Positions 34,350 through 41,392 of a DNA stretch of 41,392 nt are shown one piece after another. Each line of letters opens with the position of its first letter. The stretch's first letter is position 1. The position numbers were made by a program, and so were the translations under genes. A model generated the notes under the pieces. The model was not told where the DNA came from. It worked only from the letters and a program-made list of their open reading frames with translations, and did no database searches. Source of the stretch: an uncultured Rhodospirillales bacterium (GTDB lineage Bacteria > Pseudomonadota > Alphaproteobacteria > Azospirillales > Azospirillaceae). Where the stretch lies: contig CAIYNU010000004.1 in assembly GCA_903927615.1 (NCBI GenBank), positions 1-41,392 of the forward strand. The letters are read 5' to 3'.

Positions 34350-37300
34350 TCACGAGGCCCGTCTGGTCACGAATTGGGGAATGCGCGGGGACTGAAGGCA
34401 GGGCAGGCTGACCTTTTGGTCGGGCGCGGCGATGAAGTGGGACGCGACGGCCCGGGCGCAGGCGTTGGACGAAAAGACGTCATGACCGACCGCCCGGAAA
34501 CGGTGGACCTGGGACTTGCTGAGGGTGCTGGCGATGCTGTTGGCCATTCCGGTCGGGGTCAAGGTATCGTAATCGCCGGTCAGCAGCAGGGTCGGGACCG
34601 CACTGACCACCGGCCGGTGCAGGTCTTCGGGGCCGCGCGGCACGTGCCAGGCCGGGCAGAACACATCGTAGTCCTGTTCCATCGCCTGGGGCATCACGTA
34701 AGGCTGGTAGGCGGCTCCCTCGTGGCGCAAGGCGTCGGCATCAATCCAGGGGCGGACTTCGCGGCAACCGATGGCCGCATTCAGGCCATAGGCGATGACG
34801 TTCATGGTCTGCCAATAGGGCATATAAAGCCACGACAGCAGTTCCGGCCGTGCGGGCTGCCGGCCCAGCGTGACCTGATGCAGGTGCCATATCAGGGCCG
34901 GCACCCGATCGGCGGTGGTGCCGCTTCCCACGATGATGGTCAGGATGTCCAGCAGATTGGCGAAGGTCATTTGGGTTCTGACCGTGGCGCCGGTGCGCGG
35001 ATCCTGGTAGGTCACGGGCAGCGGCGTGTCGGTCATGCGCTTGGCCAGATCCAGGAACGCAGGCTCCAGGTCGGGATAGGCGGCATTACAGGCGGCATCG
35101 GCGGCGCAGTCGGCGAACACCCGACGGTAGACGCCTTGAATCGCGGCCATGCGCTGGAGGTCGAGCCAACTGGCACCGGCGGTGGTCGGCGAATTGAGCA
35201 CCACGCTGCGCACCGCGGCCTCGTCCCGGCGGACCAGTTCCAAGGCCAGCGCGGTGCCGTAAGAGGTGCCCAACAAATTCCACCGGGCAATGCCGAGGGC
35301 GGTTCGAACCGCGATCAGGTCGGCGGCACTCTCGACGGTGTTGAAGGCCGCGATATCGTAGCCGGCGGACTGGATCGGCTTCAGGCAGGTTCCGGCGTCG
35401 GCGGCGGTCAGGCCGCCATGCCAGAACGCCACCGGGTCAAGGTCCCGGCAATACAGCCCCGGTTGAGACTGACCGGTTCCGCGTTGGTCCACATAGAGGA
35501 TGTCGCGGCTGCGGCGTAGCTCGGTCATGCGCTCCCAACCGGAGTCGATCAGATCGGTGGCGGCTTGCCCCGGTCCGCCGTTCAGCACCAGCACCGGGTC
35601 TGGTGACGGCGTGGGACCGGCGGCCCTGGTGTACGCAAAGAAAATGGTGACGGTTGGGTCGGCCGAGTGGCCGGCGGCGTCATGCCATTCGGGCACGGCG
35701 ACGGTGCCGCAATCCACCCGGGCCTCACGGGGGGTGGCGAAGGGGCAAGGGACAGAGGTGACGGTCGGTGTTGACCGCCGCGGCGTGACCGGGAGAGGTG
35801 GCGGCAGGGCGGTCAGGGTCCGTTGGTGCGGCGCCTCGGGCGGCGGCGCGACCGCGGCAACGGGCGTCTCGGGCTCGGGTGGGGGGCGGGTGCTGGGAAT
35901 AAGGGGCGGCGCCGTCGTGGCCATCGGGATGGGCGCCGTCTCGAACGCCATCGGCGGTGCCGCACAGACGGTCTCGATCTTGCGTCCGGGCGCTTCGAGG
36001 AAACTGGCGGCGATGGTGCGGGCGCAACCGCTGACCGCCAGCAGGCCATGGCCGATCCCGGCGGCCCGGATGGTTTGGGCGGCGGCAAAGGCGGCCGCCA
36101 GCGTGTCGGCCTGGTAGCCGGGAGCAACGGTATCATAGTCACCGGCCAGCACCAGGGCCGGTACCGACACCGGTCCGGTGTCGGGGGCTTCGGGCGGGCG
36201 AGCCAGTTTCCAGACCGGACAAAAGGCCTGATAGTTCAGCGTCAGGGATTGGGGGCGGACGAACGGCTGGAACATGGCGGCCACATCCCGGACTCCCTCA
36301 ATATCCACCCATGGTTGAATTTCCCGGCAGGTGATGGCGGCGGCCGGGCCGTCGGCCACCGGGGGCGCCACCCGCCAATATGCGGCAAAAAGTCGCCCTA
36401 CCGGGTCGGTCACCGGCGGACGGCGGCCCTGGGCCAGTTCCCGCAACGACCAGATCAGGGCCGGCCCTTGGGCCGCCTGGGTGCCGCTGCCGATCACCCG
36501 GGTCAACAGCGTCAGAAAGCTGTCGACGTCCAGCGCGGCGGCAACGCGGGTCCCGGTGATGGGATGGGTGTAGACCGCCGGCAGCGGCCGGGCGGTCAAC
36601 TGTTGCACCAGATCGTCAAAGGCGGTGTCGAGGTCGGGGAAATTCTGGTTGCAGGTGGGCTGCTTCTTGCAATCGGAAAACAGGCGCCTGAACACGCTTT
36701 GGACGGCGGCCAGCCGGTCGAGATCCGTGGGGCTGGCGCGGGGGGCATTCGGGGAGTCGAGGATGACGCTGCGGACGCCTTCGGCGTCTGTCCGCGCCAG
36801 TTGCAAGGCGACCACCGCCCCATAGCCCGAGGCCACCAGATTCCAGCTTTTGAGGCCTAAACGGTGGCGAAGGTCGACCAGATCGGCGGCGTTGTCGGGG
36901 GTTGAAAACGCTGCCAGATTCACGCCCGCCCGGGCCGGTGACGCGGCACAGGCCTCGGCATCGGCGGCGGAGAGCGTGCCGAAACGGACGGTGGCGGGAT
37001 CCAGGTCGGGACAGGTGAAGGCGGGTTCGGAATGACCGCTTCCGCGGGGGTCGACAAAGATGATATCGCGGTCCTGGTGCAGTTCTGCCCAAGTGTTCCA
37101 CCGGGTCGTGGCCAGCGTACTGCCGGCTTCGCCCGGGGCGTCCCCCAAGACCAGCACCGGGTCGGGTTCGGGGTTCCGGGCGGCGGCCCGGACGACGGTA
37201 AAGAACAGCGTGAATTGGCTATGGTTCGTCAGCAATTCTGCCGAATCGCCGCGCATCGCGGGGATGGCGAGGCGTCCGCAGTCCGTCAGGGTATCGGGCG

Positions 37301-37448
37301 GAGACTCGAACGGGCATGTCACCTTGGTGATCACGCCGGGACCGCCGCCAAGTGGATTCCAGTAAAACAATCCGCCAGCAACCACCGTGAGCGCCACAGC
37401 CACACCCCCGGCCGCCAGCAGCAGGCGGATTCGACTGGCCGATATCAT
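34350..37448 (-). CDS. Tandem TAP-type alpha/beta-hydrolase: inactive first module, intact second module
   Basis: This 1032-residue protein starts with a signal anchor (basic ISASRIR, hydrophobic about 8-30), so it acts outside the cytoplasm. Two homologous modules of about 460 residues, similar to tripeptidyl aminopeptidases of the prolyl-aminopeptidase type, are joined by a Pro-rich linker (about 500-562). Module 2 is complete: oxyanion loop NGGPGQAA (623-630), S729 in GTSYG, D961 in GDYDT and H989 in VGHD. Module 1 keeps D439 and H467 but has ASGYG with G208 in place of Ser, and GDAPGEAG in place of the NGGPG loop, so it should be inactive. Paired cysteines near each module start suggest disulfides. 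The start ATG has GGAG upstream. The substrate is unknown. Confidence 0.88.
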   Translation of the reverse strand: MISASRIRLLLAAGGVAVALTVVAGGLFYWNPLGGGPGVITKVTCPFESPPDTLTDCGRLAIPAMRGDSAELLTNHSQFTLFFTVVRAAARNPEPDPVLVLGDAPGEAGSTLATTRWNTWAELHQDRDIIFVDPRGSGHSEPAFTCPDLDPATVRFGTLSAADAEACAASPARAGVNLAAFSTPDNAADLVDLRHRLGLKSWNLVASGYGAVVALQLARTDAEGVRSVILDSPNAPRASPTDLDRLAAVQSVFRRLFSDCKKQPTCNQNFPDLDTAFDDLVQQLTARPLPAVYTHPITGTRVAAALDVDSFLTLLTRVIGSGTQAAQGPALIWSLRELAQGRRPPVTDPVGRLFAAYWRVAPPVADGPAAAITCREIQPWVDIEGVRDVAAMFQPFVRPQSLTLNYQAFCPVWKLARPPEAPDTGPVSVPALVLAGDYDTVAPGYQADTLAAAFAAAQTIRAAGIGHGLLAVSGCARTIAASFLEAPGRKIETVCAAPPMAFETAPIPMATTAPPLIPSTRPPPEPETPVAAVAPPPEAPHQRTLTALPPPLPVTPRRSTPTVTSVPCPFATPREARVDCGTVAVPEWHDAAGHSADPTVTIFFAYTRAAGPTPSPDPVLVLNGGPGQAATDLIDSGWERMTELRRSRDILYVDQRGTGQSQPGLYCRDLDPVAFWHGGLTAADAGTCLKPIQSAGYDIAAFNTVESAADLIAVRTALGIARWNLLGTSYGTALALELVRRDEAAVRSVVLNSPTTAGASWLDLQRMAAIQGVYRRVFADCAADAACNAAYPDLEPAFLDLAKRMTDTPLPVTYQDPRTGATVRTQMTFANLLDILTIIVGSGTTADRVPALIWHLHQVTLGRQPARPELLSWLYMPYWQTMNVIAYGLNAAIGCREVRPWIDADALRHEGAAYQPYVMPQAMEQDYDVFCPAWHVPRGPEDLHRPVVSAVPTLLLTGDYDTLTPTGMANSIASTLSKSQVHRFRAVGHDVFSSNACARAVASHFIAAPDQKVSLPCLQSPRIPQFVTRRAS

Positions 37449-37488
37449 TGTTTTGGTCTCCACTGTATCGGACCTCGGGGATTGGGGG

Positions 37489-37522
37489 CCTCGGTTGCGC
37501 GTCACCCTCGGTTGCGCGTCAC
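37489..37522. repeat. Exact 17-bp tandem repeat in a divergent promoter region
   Basis: CCTCGGTTGCGCGTCAC occurs twice in direct succession (37489-37505 and 37506-37522). It lies about 40 bp before the hydrolase start, in the divergent region shared with the chemoreceptor gene. It may be a slippage duplication or a double operator. Confidence 0.8.
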
Positions 37523-37799
37523 TAGAGTGTCGCAGAACGGCCTGACCGAGCCCGGACGGAGGGGGGCACCGGTTCCGACCCTCATGGTGCCGCATCCGGG
37601 TCCGGTTTCGCAACCCCGCCGCCCATCAGAATCGCTCTTCGGTCCGGCGGGCCCAAGCCGGCGACCCGCCGGGCCAACCACTTTTCCTGGGATGAACCAC
37701 CGGGACTATGTTACCATAAAGGTCCGCCCCAGATCATCATCATTGAGCATGGTGAATCGATCTTCCCGATGTGACGGGTTGGTGCGCCGAGGTGGGGTA

Positions 37800-37828
37800 T
37801 TGCTCAAAGAAAATAGGGAATATACAAA
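37800..37828 (+). promoter_or_regulatory. Weak promoter candidate for the chemoreceptor gene
   Basis: TTGCTC (37800-37805) and TACAAA (37823-37828) are 17 bp apart and lie in an AT-rich stretch about 70 bp before the ATG. Each matches the consensus only partly. Confidence 0.3.
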
Positions 37829-37898
37829 TCTTCTCCTGGTCATGCGGCCCTTGATAGAAGAGTTTCTTGTTTGTTCATGCTTGATGGAGTGCAAAGCG

Positions 37899-39578
37899 AT
37901 GAAACTTAAGATTGGTGCGCGATTAACGCTGTTGGTGTTTGCCGTCGCTTTGCTGGGGTCTGTTCCTGGGGTTATCGTACATTTAAGCAGTTTGCGAGAT
38001 ATATTGCTGGAGCAGCACAAGAGCGAGGTCAAGAAGATGGTCGAGGTGGCGACCTCGACCATCACTTACTACGGCAGCCAGGAGCAACAGGGGGTGTTGT
38101 CGCGGGCGGAGGCGCAGGACCGCGCCAAGACCGCGGTGCGTAACATGCGCTACGGTAATGGCGAGTATTTCTTTATTTATGATTACCAAGGCGTGACTCT
38201 GGTGCATGGGTTGCGGCCACAGTTAGAAGGGAAGAACCTTCTGGACCTGAAAGATCCGGAAGGCGTGCCATTCAACATTTTGATGATCGACGCCGCCAAG
38301 CGGGGAGGCGATTTCGTTGGCTATCGCCATGCGCGTGACGAAGGCGAGAAGAAGCCGATCCCAAAAGTAGCCTATGCTAAAGGCTACGCTCCCTGGCAAT
38401 GGATGATCGGAACCGGCGTATATATTGACGATATTGATGCCGAGTTTTCGGCCCGGGCCATTCGCGAGGTGATTATTGTAACATTTCTGGTGTTGATCAG
38501 CATTGGCATCGGCATGGTCGTTGCCCTCTTCATGTCACGACCGTTGCGGGCGATTCGGGATGTGCTGGGCCGGATCAGTGCCGGCGATCCGGCGGTTGAG
38601 GTTCCCCACGTCGAGCGGACGGATGAGATCGGGGAGATTGCCGAGACGGTTGCCGGGTTGGCGCATACCCTGTATCAAGCCCGAAATACCGAGCTGCAAC
38701 TGGGGCGAGAAAGACTGGTGCGGGAGCAGAAGAGCGAGCACCTGTCCCGGGAGGCGACCGCGTTTGCCTTGGCCATGGATCAGGTGGTGGCCTCACTCAA
38801 TTCCGCCGCCGCCGAACTCCATGAGCGGTCGGTGACGCTCAGCGGTGATGCGGTTGACGCGACCGACCAGTCCAGCGCCGCCGCCAAGGCGGCGCTGGCG
38901 GCTTCGGTCAGCGTCGATCGGGCCACCCAAGCAACCGAGGAACTGCAACGGTCCATCGTTGCCATCAGCCGGCAGGTCGACAGCGCCGCTCAGACCTCGA
39001 CTCGTGCGGTCGTCGAAACCGCCAACACCACCGGCATCGTCTCCGGGCTGGTGTCGGCGGCCGAACAGATCGGCGCGGTGGTCGAACTGATCAAGTCCAT
39101 CGCCGGTCAGACCAATCTTTTGGCGCTGAACGCGACCATCGAGGCGGCGCGGGCCGGAGAGGCCGGCAAGGGTTTCACCGTGGTGGCGAGCGAGGTCAAG
39201 AGCCTGGCCAACCAGACCGCCCGGGCCACCGAGGATATCCAGACCCAGGTCGAAGCGATTCGCGCGGCGACCGCCAACGCCATTCGGGCCATTGAGGGAA
39301 TCGCGACGCTGATCAAGGATATCAGTGGTCTTAATGGCGAGGTGGCCACCGCCATCCAGCATCAGGAACTGGCCACCCAGCAGATCTTCGCCAGTGCGCG
39401 CACGGCTTCCGACAATTCCCGGCAGGTCACCCGCAGCGTCGAGGGCCTTTCGGCAACGGTCGCGGCCACCAGCGAACAGGTGAAACTGGTCAATAGCGGT
39501 GCCGAGAGTGTCGCCGGCCAGTCGACGGTCTTGAAGGACGTGGTTCAGCGGTTCGTCGCGGTGGTGAATGCCGGGTAA
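37899..39578 (+). CDS. Methyl-accepting chemotaxis protein with a single Cache domain
   Basis: This 559-residue receptor senses a small molecule outside the cell and controls the CheA kinase. It has a membrane helix (about 8-30), a periplasmic single Cache domain (about 33-185; sCache_2-type text [20 protein letters not shown], then [19 protein letters not shown]), a second helix (about 190-212), a HAMP domain (about 212-265) and a cytoplasmic signalling region. The hairpin tip is [26 protein letters not shown], with the usual [16 protein letters not shown] after it. The start is the ATG with TGGAGT ten bases upstream; an ATG five codons earlier is possible. The family includes receptors for small organic acids. 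There is no CheB/CheR pentapeptide at the C-terminus. Confidence 0.93.
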   Translation: MKLKIGARLTLLVFAVALLGSVPGVIVHLSSLRDILLEQHKSEVKKMVEVATSTITYYGSQEQQGVLSRAEAQDRAKTAVRNMRYGNGEYFFIYDYQGVTLVHGLRPQLEGKNLLDLKDPEGVPFNILMIDAAKRGGDFVGYRHARDEGEKKPIPKVAYAKGYAPWQWMIGTGVYIDDIDAEFSARAIREVIIVTFLVLISIGIGMVVALFMSRPLRAIRDVLGRISAGDPAVEVPHVERTDEIGEIAETVAGLAHTLYQARNTELQLGRERLVREQKSEHLSREATAFALAMDQVVASLNSAAAELHERSVTLSGDAVDATDQSSAAAKAALAASVSVDRATQATEELQRSIVAISRQVDSAAQTSTRAVVETANTTGIVSGLVSAAEQIGAVVELIKSIAGQTNLLALNATIEAARAGEAGKGFTVVASEVKSLANQTARATEDIQTQVEAIRAATANAIRAIEGIATLIKDISGLNGEVATAIQHQELATQQIFASARTASDNSRQVTRSVEGLSATVAATSEQVKLVNSGAESVAGQSTVLKDVVQRFVAVVNAG

Positions 39579-39654
39579 GGAGGACGGCCGGGAAAAGCGG
39601 GCAGCCAGCCCGGTGTTGCCTCGACGCCGGTTCCTTCTCGCCAGCAGTTCCTTC

Positions 39655-39682
39655 TCGACGACCGGGGGGCAAGACGTATAAT
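39655..39682 (+). promoter_or_regulatory. Probable promoter of the DUF1178 gene
   Basis: A perfect -10 box TATAAT (39677-39682) follows TCGACG (39655-39660; four of six) after 16 bp, 54 bp before the start codon. An 11-bp direct repeat GTTCCTTCTCG (39630-39640 and 39647-39657) overlaps the -35 box. Confidence 0.5.
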
Positions 39683-39736
39683 GATCAGGATGTACTGGAA
39701 AGAGGCGCCGCGGTTGGTCGGTGCCGGTGATGGGCC

Positions 39737-40150
39737 ATGATCCTGTTCAATCTCAGATGCGTTTCGGGCCACGACTTCGAGGTCTGGTTCAAGAACGGCG
39801 CGGCCTACGAGACCCGCGCGGCCGGAGCCGTCAGTTGTCCGGTTTGTGGCAGTGTTGAGGTGACCAAGGCGCCGATGGCACCGCGGATCGCCCGGGGGGG
39901 CCGCGATGCCGAGCCCGCTGGCGCCCTACCGGCCGAGGTCGCCGGGCGCTTGCGCGACTTGTGCCGGAAAGTCGCCGAGACCTGCGATTTCGTGGGCGAT
40001 CGCTTTGCCGAAGAAGCGCGGCGGATTCATTACGGCGAGCGCAAGCCCCGCAGCATCTATGGTGAAGCGAGCCAGGCCGAGGTGGCGGAACTCCGGGACG
40101 AGGGGGTGGAGTTCCAGCGTTTGCCCTGGCTGCCGCCCACCACATCCTGA
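39737..40150 (+). CDS. DUF1178 family protein
   Basis: This 137-residue cytosolic protein belongs to the DUF1178 family, widespread in alpha- and betaproteobacteria, with no known function. Typical parts are the start MILFNLRCVSGHDFEVWFKN, a zinc-ribbon-like Cys group (C8 and CPVCGS near 34-39), and the second conserved half FVGDRFAEEARRIHYGERKPRSIYGEAS. The C-terminal WLPP is common in the family. The last codons run into an 18-bp tandem repeat that contains the stop. A glycosyltransferase gene follows 85 bp downstream. Confidence 0.9.
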   Translation: MILFNLRCVSGHDFEVWFKNGAAYETRAAGAVSCPVCGSVEVTKAPMAPRIARGGRDAEPAGALPAEVAGRLRDLCRKVAETCDFVGDRFAEEARRIHYGERKPRSIYGEASQAEVAELRDEGVEFQRLPWLPPTTS

Positions 40151-40190
40151 ATGTCCACCACATGCTGAATGCCCACCACATGCTGAATGG
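40137..40190 (+). repeat. Three tandem 18-bp repeats at the end of the DUF1178 gene
   Basis: Units at 40137-40154, 40155-40172 and 40173-40190 read CCACCACATSCTGAATGN with few differences (S is C in the first unit and G in the others). The stop codon TGA of the DUF1178 gene lies in the first unit, and the other two units carry an in-frame TGA at the same place. Confidence 0.9.
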
Positions 40191-40235
40191 TCGAAAGACC
40201 CGTCTGATCCAATAAACGCCCGGGCGTCCGTTCCC

Positions 40236-41330
40236 ATGATCAAGGTCCTTCACGTCGTCGAAGCGTTCAGCGGCGGCATCGTTCAGTCCGTGGCGAATTT
40301 GTGTCGGGCGCTGGACGGCGAAGTGTCGTTCACCGTCCTGCACGGCCGGCGCCCCGATGCCCCCGACGATGCTCAGGCCCAGTTTCCGGGGGGCGTGGTT
40401 TTTTTGCCCTGGACCGCCGCCGTCCGCGAGATCGCGCCCAACCGTGACCGCCGGGCGATTGCCGAACTCCATGCCGTCGTGGACCGGGTTCGCCCCGATA
40501 TCATCCACGCCCATTCCAGCAAGGCGGGGGCGTTGGCGCGTCTGGCCTTTCCGTTCGGCCGCATTCCGGTGATCTATTCGCCGCGTGGTTACGCCTTTCT
40601 GCGCCGGGACAAGGGGCCGGCCGGGCGCGCCGCCTTCTGGATGATCGAACGGTTGCTGGGGTGCCTGCCGCACGTTACCGTCGGTTGTGGGCTGGGCGAA
40701 TATGGTCTGGCGCGCCAGGTCGGGCGTTGCGCCGTCCTGATTCCCAACATGATCAATCCCGGTGACTTTGCCGAAGCCGCCCGCCTGCGTCCGGCGTCCG
40801 CGGGTCCGTTACGAATCGCCATGGCCGGCGGCATTCGGCCCCAGAAAAACTTCCCGCTGTTTCGGGACATCGCCGACGCGGCCCGGGATCGCGACTGGCA
40901 CTTCCTGTGGATCGGTGACGGCGAGATTCCCGGCGGCGCGGCGGTCCCGCCTAATGTGGAAATTACCGGCTGGTTGAAGCGCGCCGAGGTGCTGCGGGCG
41001 ATGGCCGGTTGCCACGTCTTTATGCAGACGTCCTTGTGGGAAGGGCTGCCGGTTGCGTTGCTGGAGGGGATGGCCCTGGGCCTTGCGGTGCTGGCACGGC
41101 CGGCGGTCGGCAACACCGAACTGGTGGTGGAAGGCGTTAACGGCTTTTTGTGCGTCGAGGCCGCGGACTTTGTCGCCGCTCTCGACCGGTTGGACCGGGA
41201 CCGTGAAAGCCTGGCCGGCATGGGGGCTGCGGCTCGCCGGTTGGTGGACCAGCACCACACCGTCGATCGCATCGCACTGCGCTGGTTGAGCCTGTACCGC
41301 CACTATGGGCGGTATCGTCGGCACGGCTAG
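40236..41330 (+). CDS. GT4-family glycosyltransferase
   Basis: This 364-residue enzyme has the GT-B fold and transfers a sugar from a nucleotide donor with retention. The N-terminal Rossmann part begins MIKVLHVVEAFSGGIVQSVANL and contains DIIHAHSSKAGALARLA. The donor-binding half has MAGGIRPQKNFPLF (about 196-209), WIGDGE, and the E-x7-E motif EGLPVALLE (E269 and E277) followed by GMALGLAVLA. The start ATG is the first that gives the family N-terminus. Similar proteins make lipopolysaccharide or capsule; the acceptor is unknown. A polysaccharide cluster may continue outside the window. Confidence 0.88.
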   Translation: MIKVLHVVEAFSGGIVQSVANLCRALDGEVSFTVLHGRRPDAPDDAQAQFPGGVVFLPWTAAVREIAPNRDRRAIAELHAVVDRVRPDIIHAHSSKAGALARLAFPFGRIPVIYSPRGYAFLRRDKGPAGRAAFWMIERLLGCLPHVTVGCGLGEYGLARQVGRCAVLIPNMINPGDFAEAARLRPASAGPLRIAMAGGIRPQKNFPLFRDIADAARDRDWHFLWIGDGEIPGGAAVPPNVEITGWLKRAEVLRAMAGCHVFMQTSLWEGLPVALLEGMALGLAVLARPAVGNTELVVEGVNGFLCVEAADFVAALDRLDRDRESLAGMGAAARRLVDQHHTVDRIALRWLSLYRHYGRYRRHG

Positions 41331-41371
41331 TGGGCCACGTCAGCTAAATTGCACGGTAAAAGTCGTGGTTT

Positions 41372-41392
41372 CCAAAGGCCGTCGGCCTTTGG
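41372..41392. repeat. Hairpin at the window end
   Basis: CCAAAGGCC-GTC-GGCCTTTGG is a perfect nine-base-pair inverted repeat with a three-base loop, 41 bp after the glycosyltransferase stop. It may be a terminator, or the first part of a larger palindromic element like that at 30884, because the window stops exactly at its edge. Confidence 0.6.

Larger units (their letters stand above)
37449..37898. other. Divergent intergenic region between the hydrolase and chemoreceptor genes
   Basis: About 450 bp without a supported gene. The left part holds the 17-bp tandem repeat near the hydrolase start. From about 37800 the sequence turns AT-rich, which fits a promoter of the chemoreceptor gene. An open frame runs across this region into the chemoreceptor, but its translation has no family features before [14 protein letters not shown]. 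Confidence 0.6.

Noticed and set aside
34314-35519. Plus-strand open frame over the hydrolase gene
   Set aside because: Antisense to the second hydrolase module, which has clear catalytic motifs. The Gly/Val-rich translation is a shadow of GC-rich codons.
37032-37898. Longer chemoreceptor with about 290 extra N-terminal residues
   Set aside because: The upstream part is antisense to the hydrolase gene and lacks family features; the receptor begins with a normal signal anchor at 37899, preceded by TGGAGT.
40137-40190. CRISPR array
   Set aside because: The units are directly adjacent with no unique spacers, so this is a plain tandem repeat.

Overview
The window is about 41 kb of high-GC chromosome from an alphaproteobacterium, most likely of the Rhodospirillales. 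This is inferred from adk lying between secY and rpsM, from an adjacent divK-pleD pair, and from GC-rich intergenic palindromes of a kind I associate with that order. I see no phage, insertion sequence, tRNA, rRNA or CRISPR array.

Region 1 (1-14.6 kb) is one long + strand run of translation genes: the end of tuf, then the S10, spc and alpha gene clusters in conserved order, from rpsJ through secY and adk to rpsM, rpsK, rpoA and rplQ. Many junctions are ATGA overlaps. The adk-rpsM gap holds a probable promoter and a structured leader. The rpoA-rplQ gap holds two perfect hairpins. S3 ends in an unusual three-unit Arg/Asp/His-rich repeat.

Region 2 (14.7-21.7 kb) starts with a YqaA/DedA-type membrane protein that converges on a - strand exporter operon (periplasmic adaptor, ABC ATPase, ABC-2 permease). 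On the + strand, a small six-cysteine lipoprotein overlaps the start of a DegP/DegQ-type periplasmic protease, and rarA follows.

Region 3 (21.7-29.1 kb) is signalling and metabolism: an OmpR-type response regulator with its sensor kinase, divK-pleD (cell polarity, cyclic-di-GMP), a pentapeptide-repeat protein, and guaB.

Region 4 (29.1-33.5 kb) is on the - strand. It holds an SLC13-type transporter, a very large palindrome, and an operon built around an NRAMP-family transporter that has lost two of the usual metal ligands. One 72-residue membrane protein follows the transporter, and two tiny ORFs with ribosome binding sites precede it behind a long leader.

Region 5 (33.5-41.4 kb) has a bacteriohemerythrin behind three tandem 19-bp hairpin repeats and followed by a clear terminator; a 1032-residue secreted or anchored protein made of two TAP-type alpha/beta-hydrolase modules, the first lacking its nucleophile; a chemoreceptor with a single Cache domain; a DUF1178 protein; and a GT4 glycosyltransferase.

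The most promising less-described items are the lipoprotein-protease pair, the NRAMP-like operon with its leader and small proteins, the repeat array before the hemerythrin, and the hydrolase/pseudo-hydrolase fusion.
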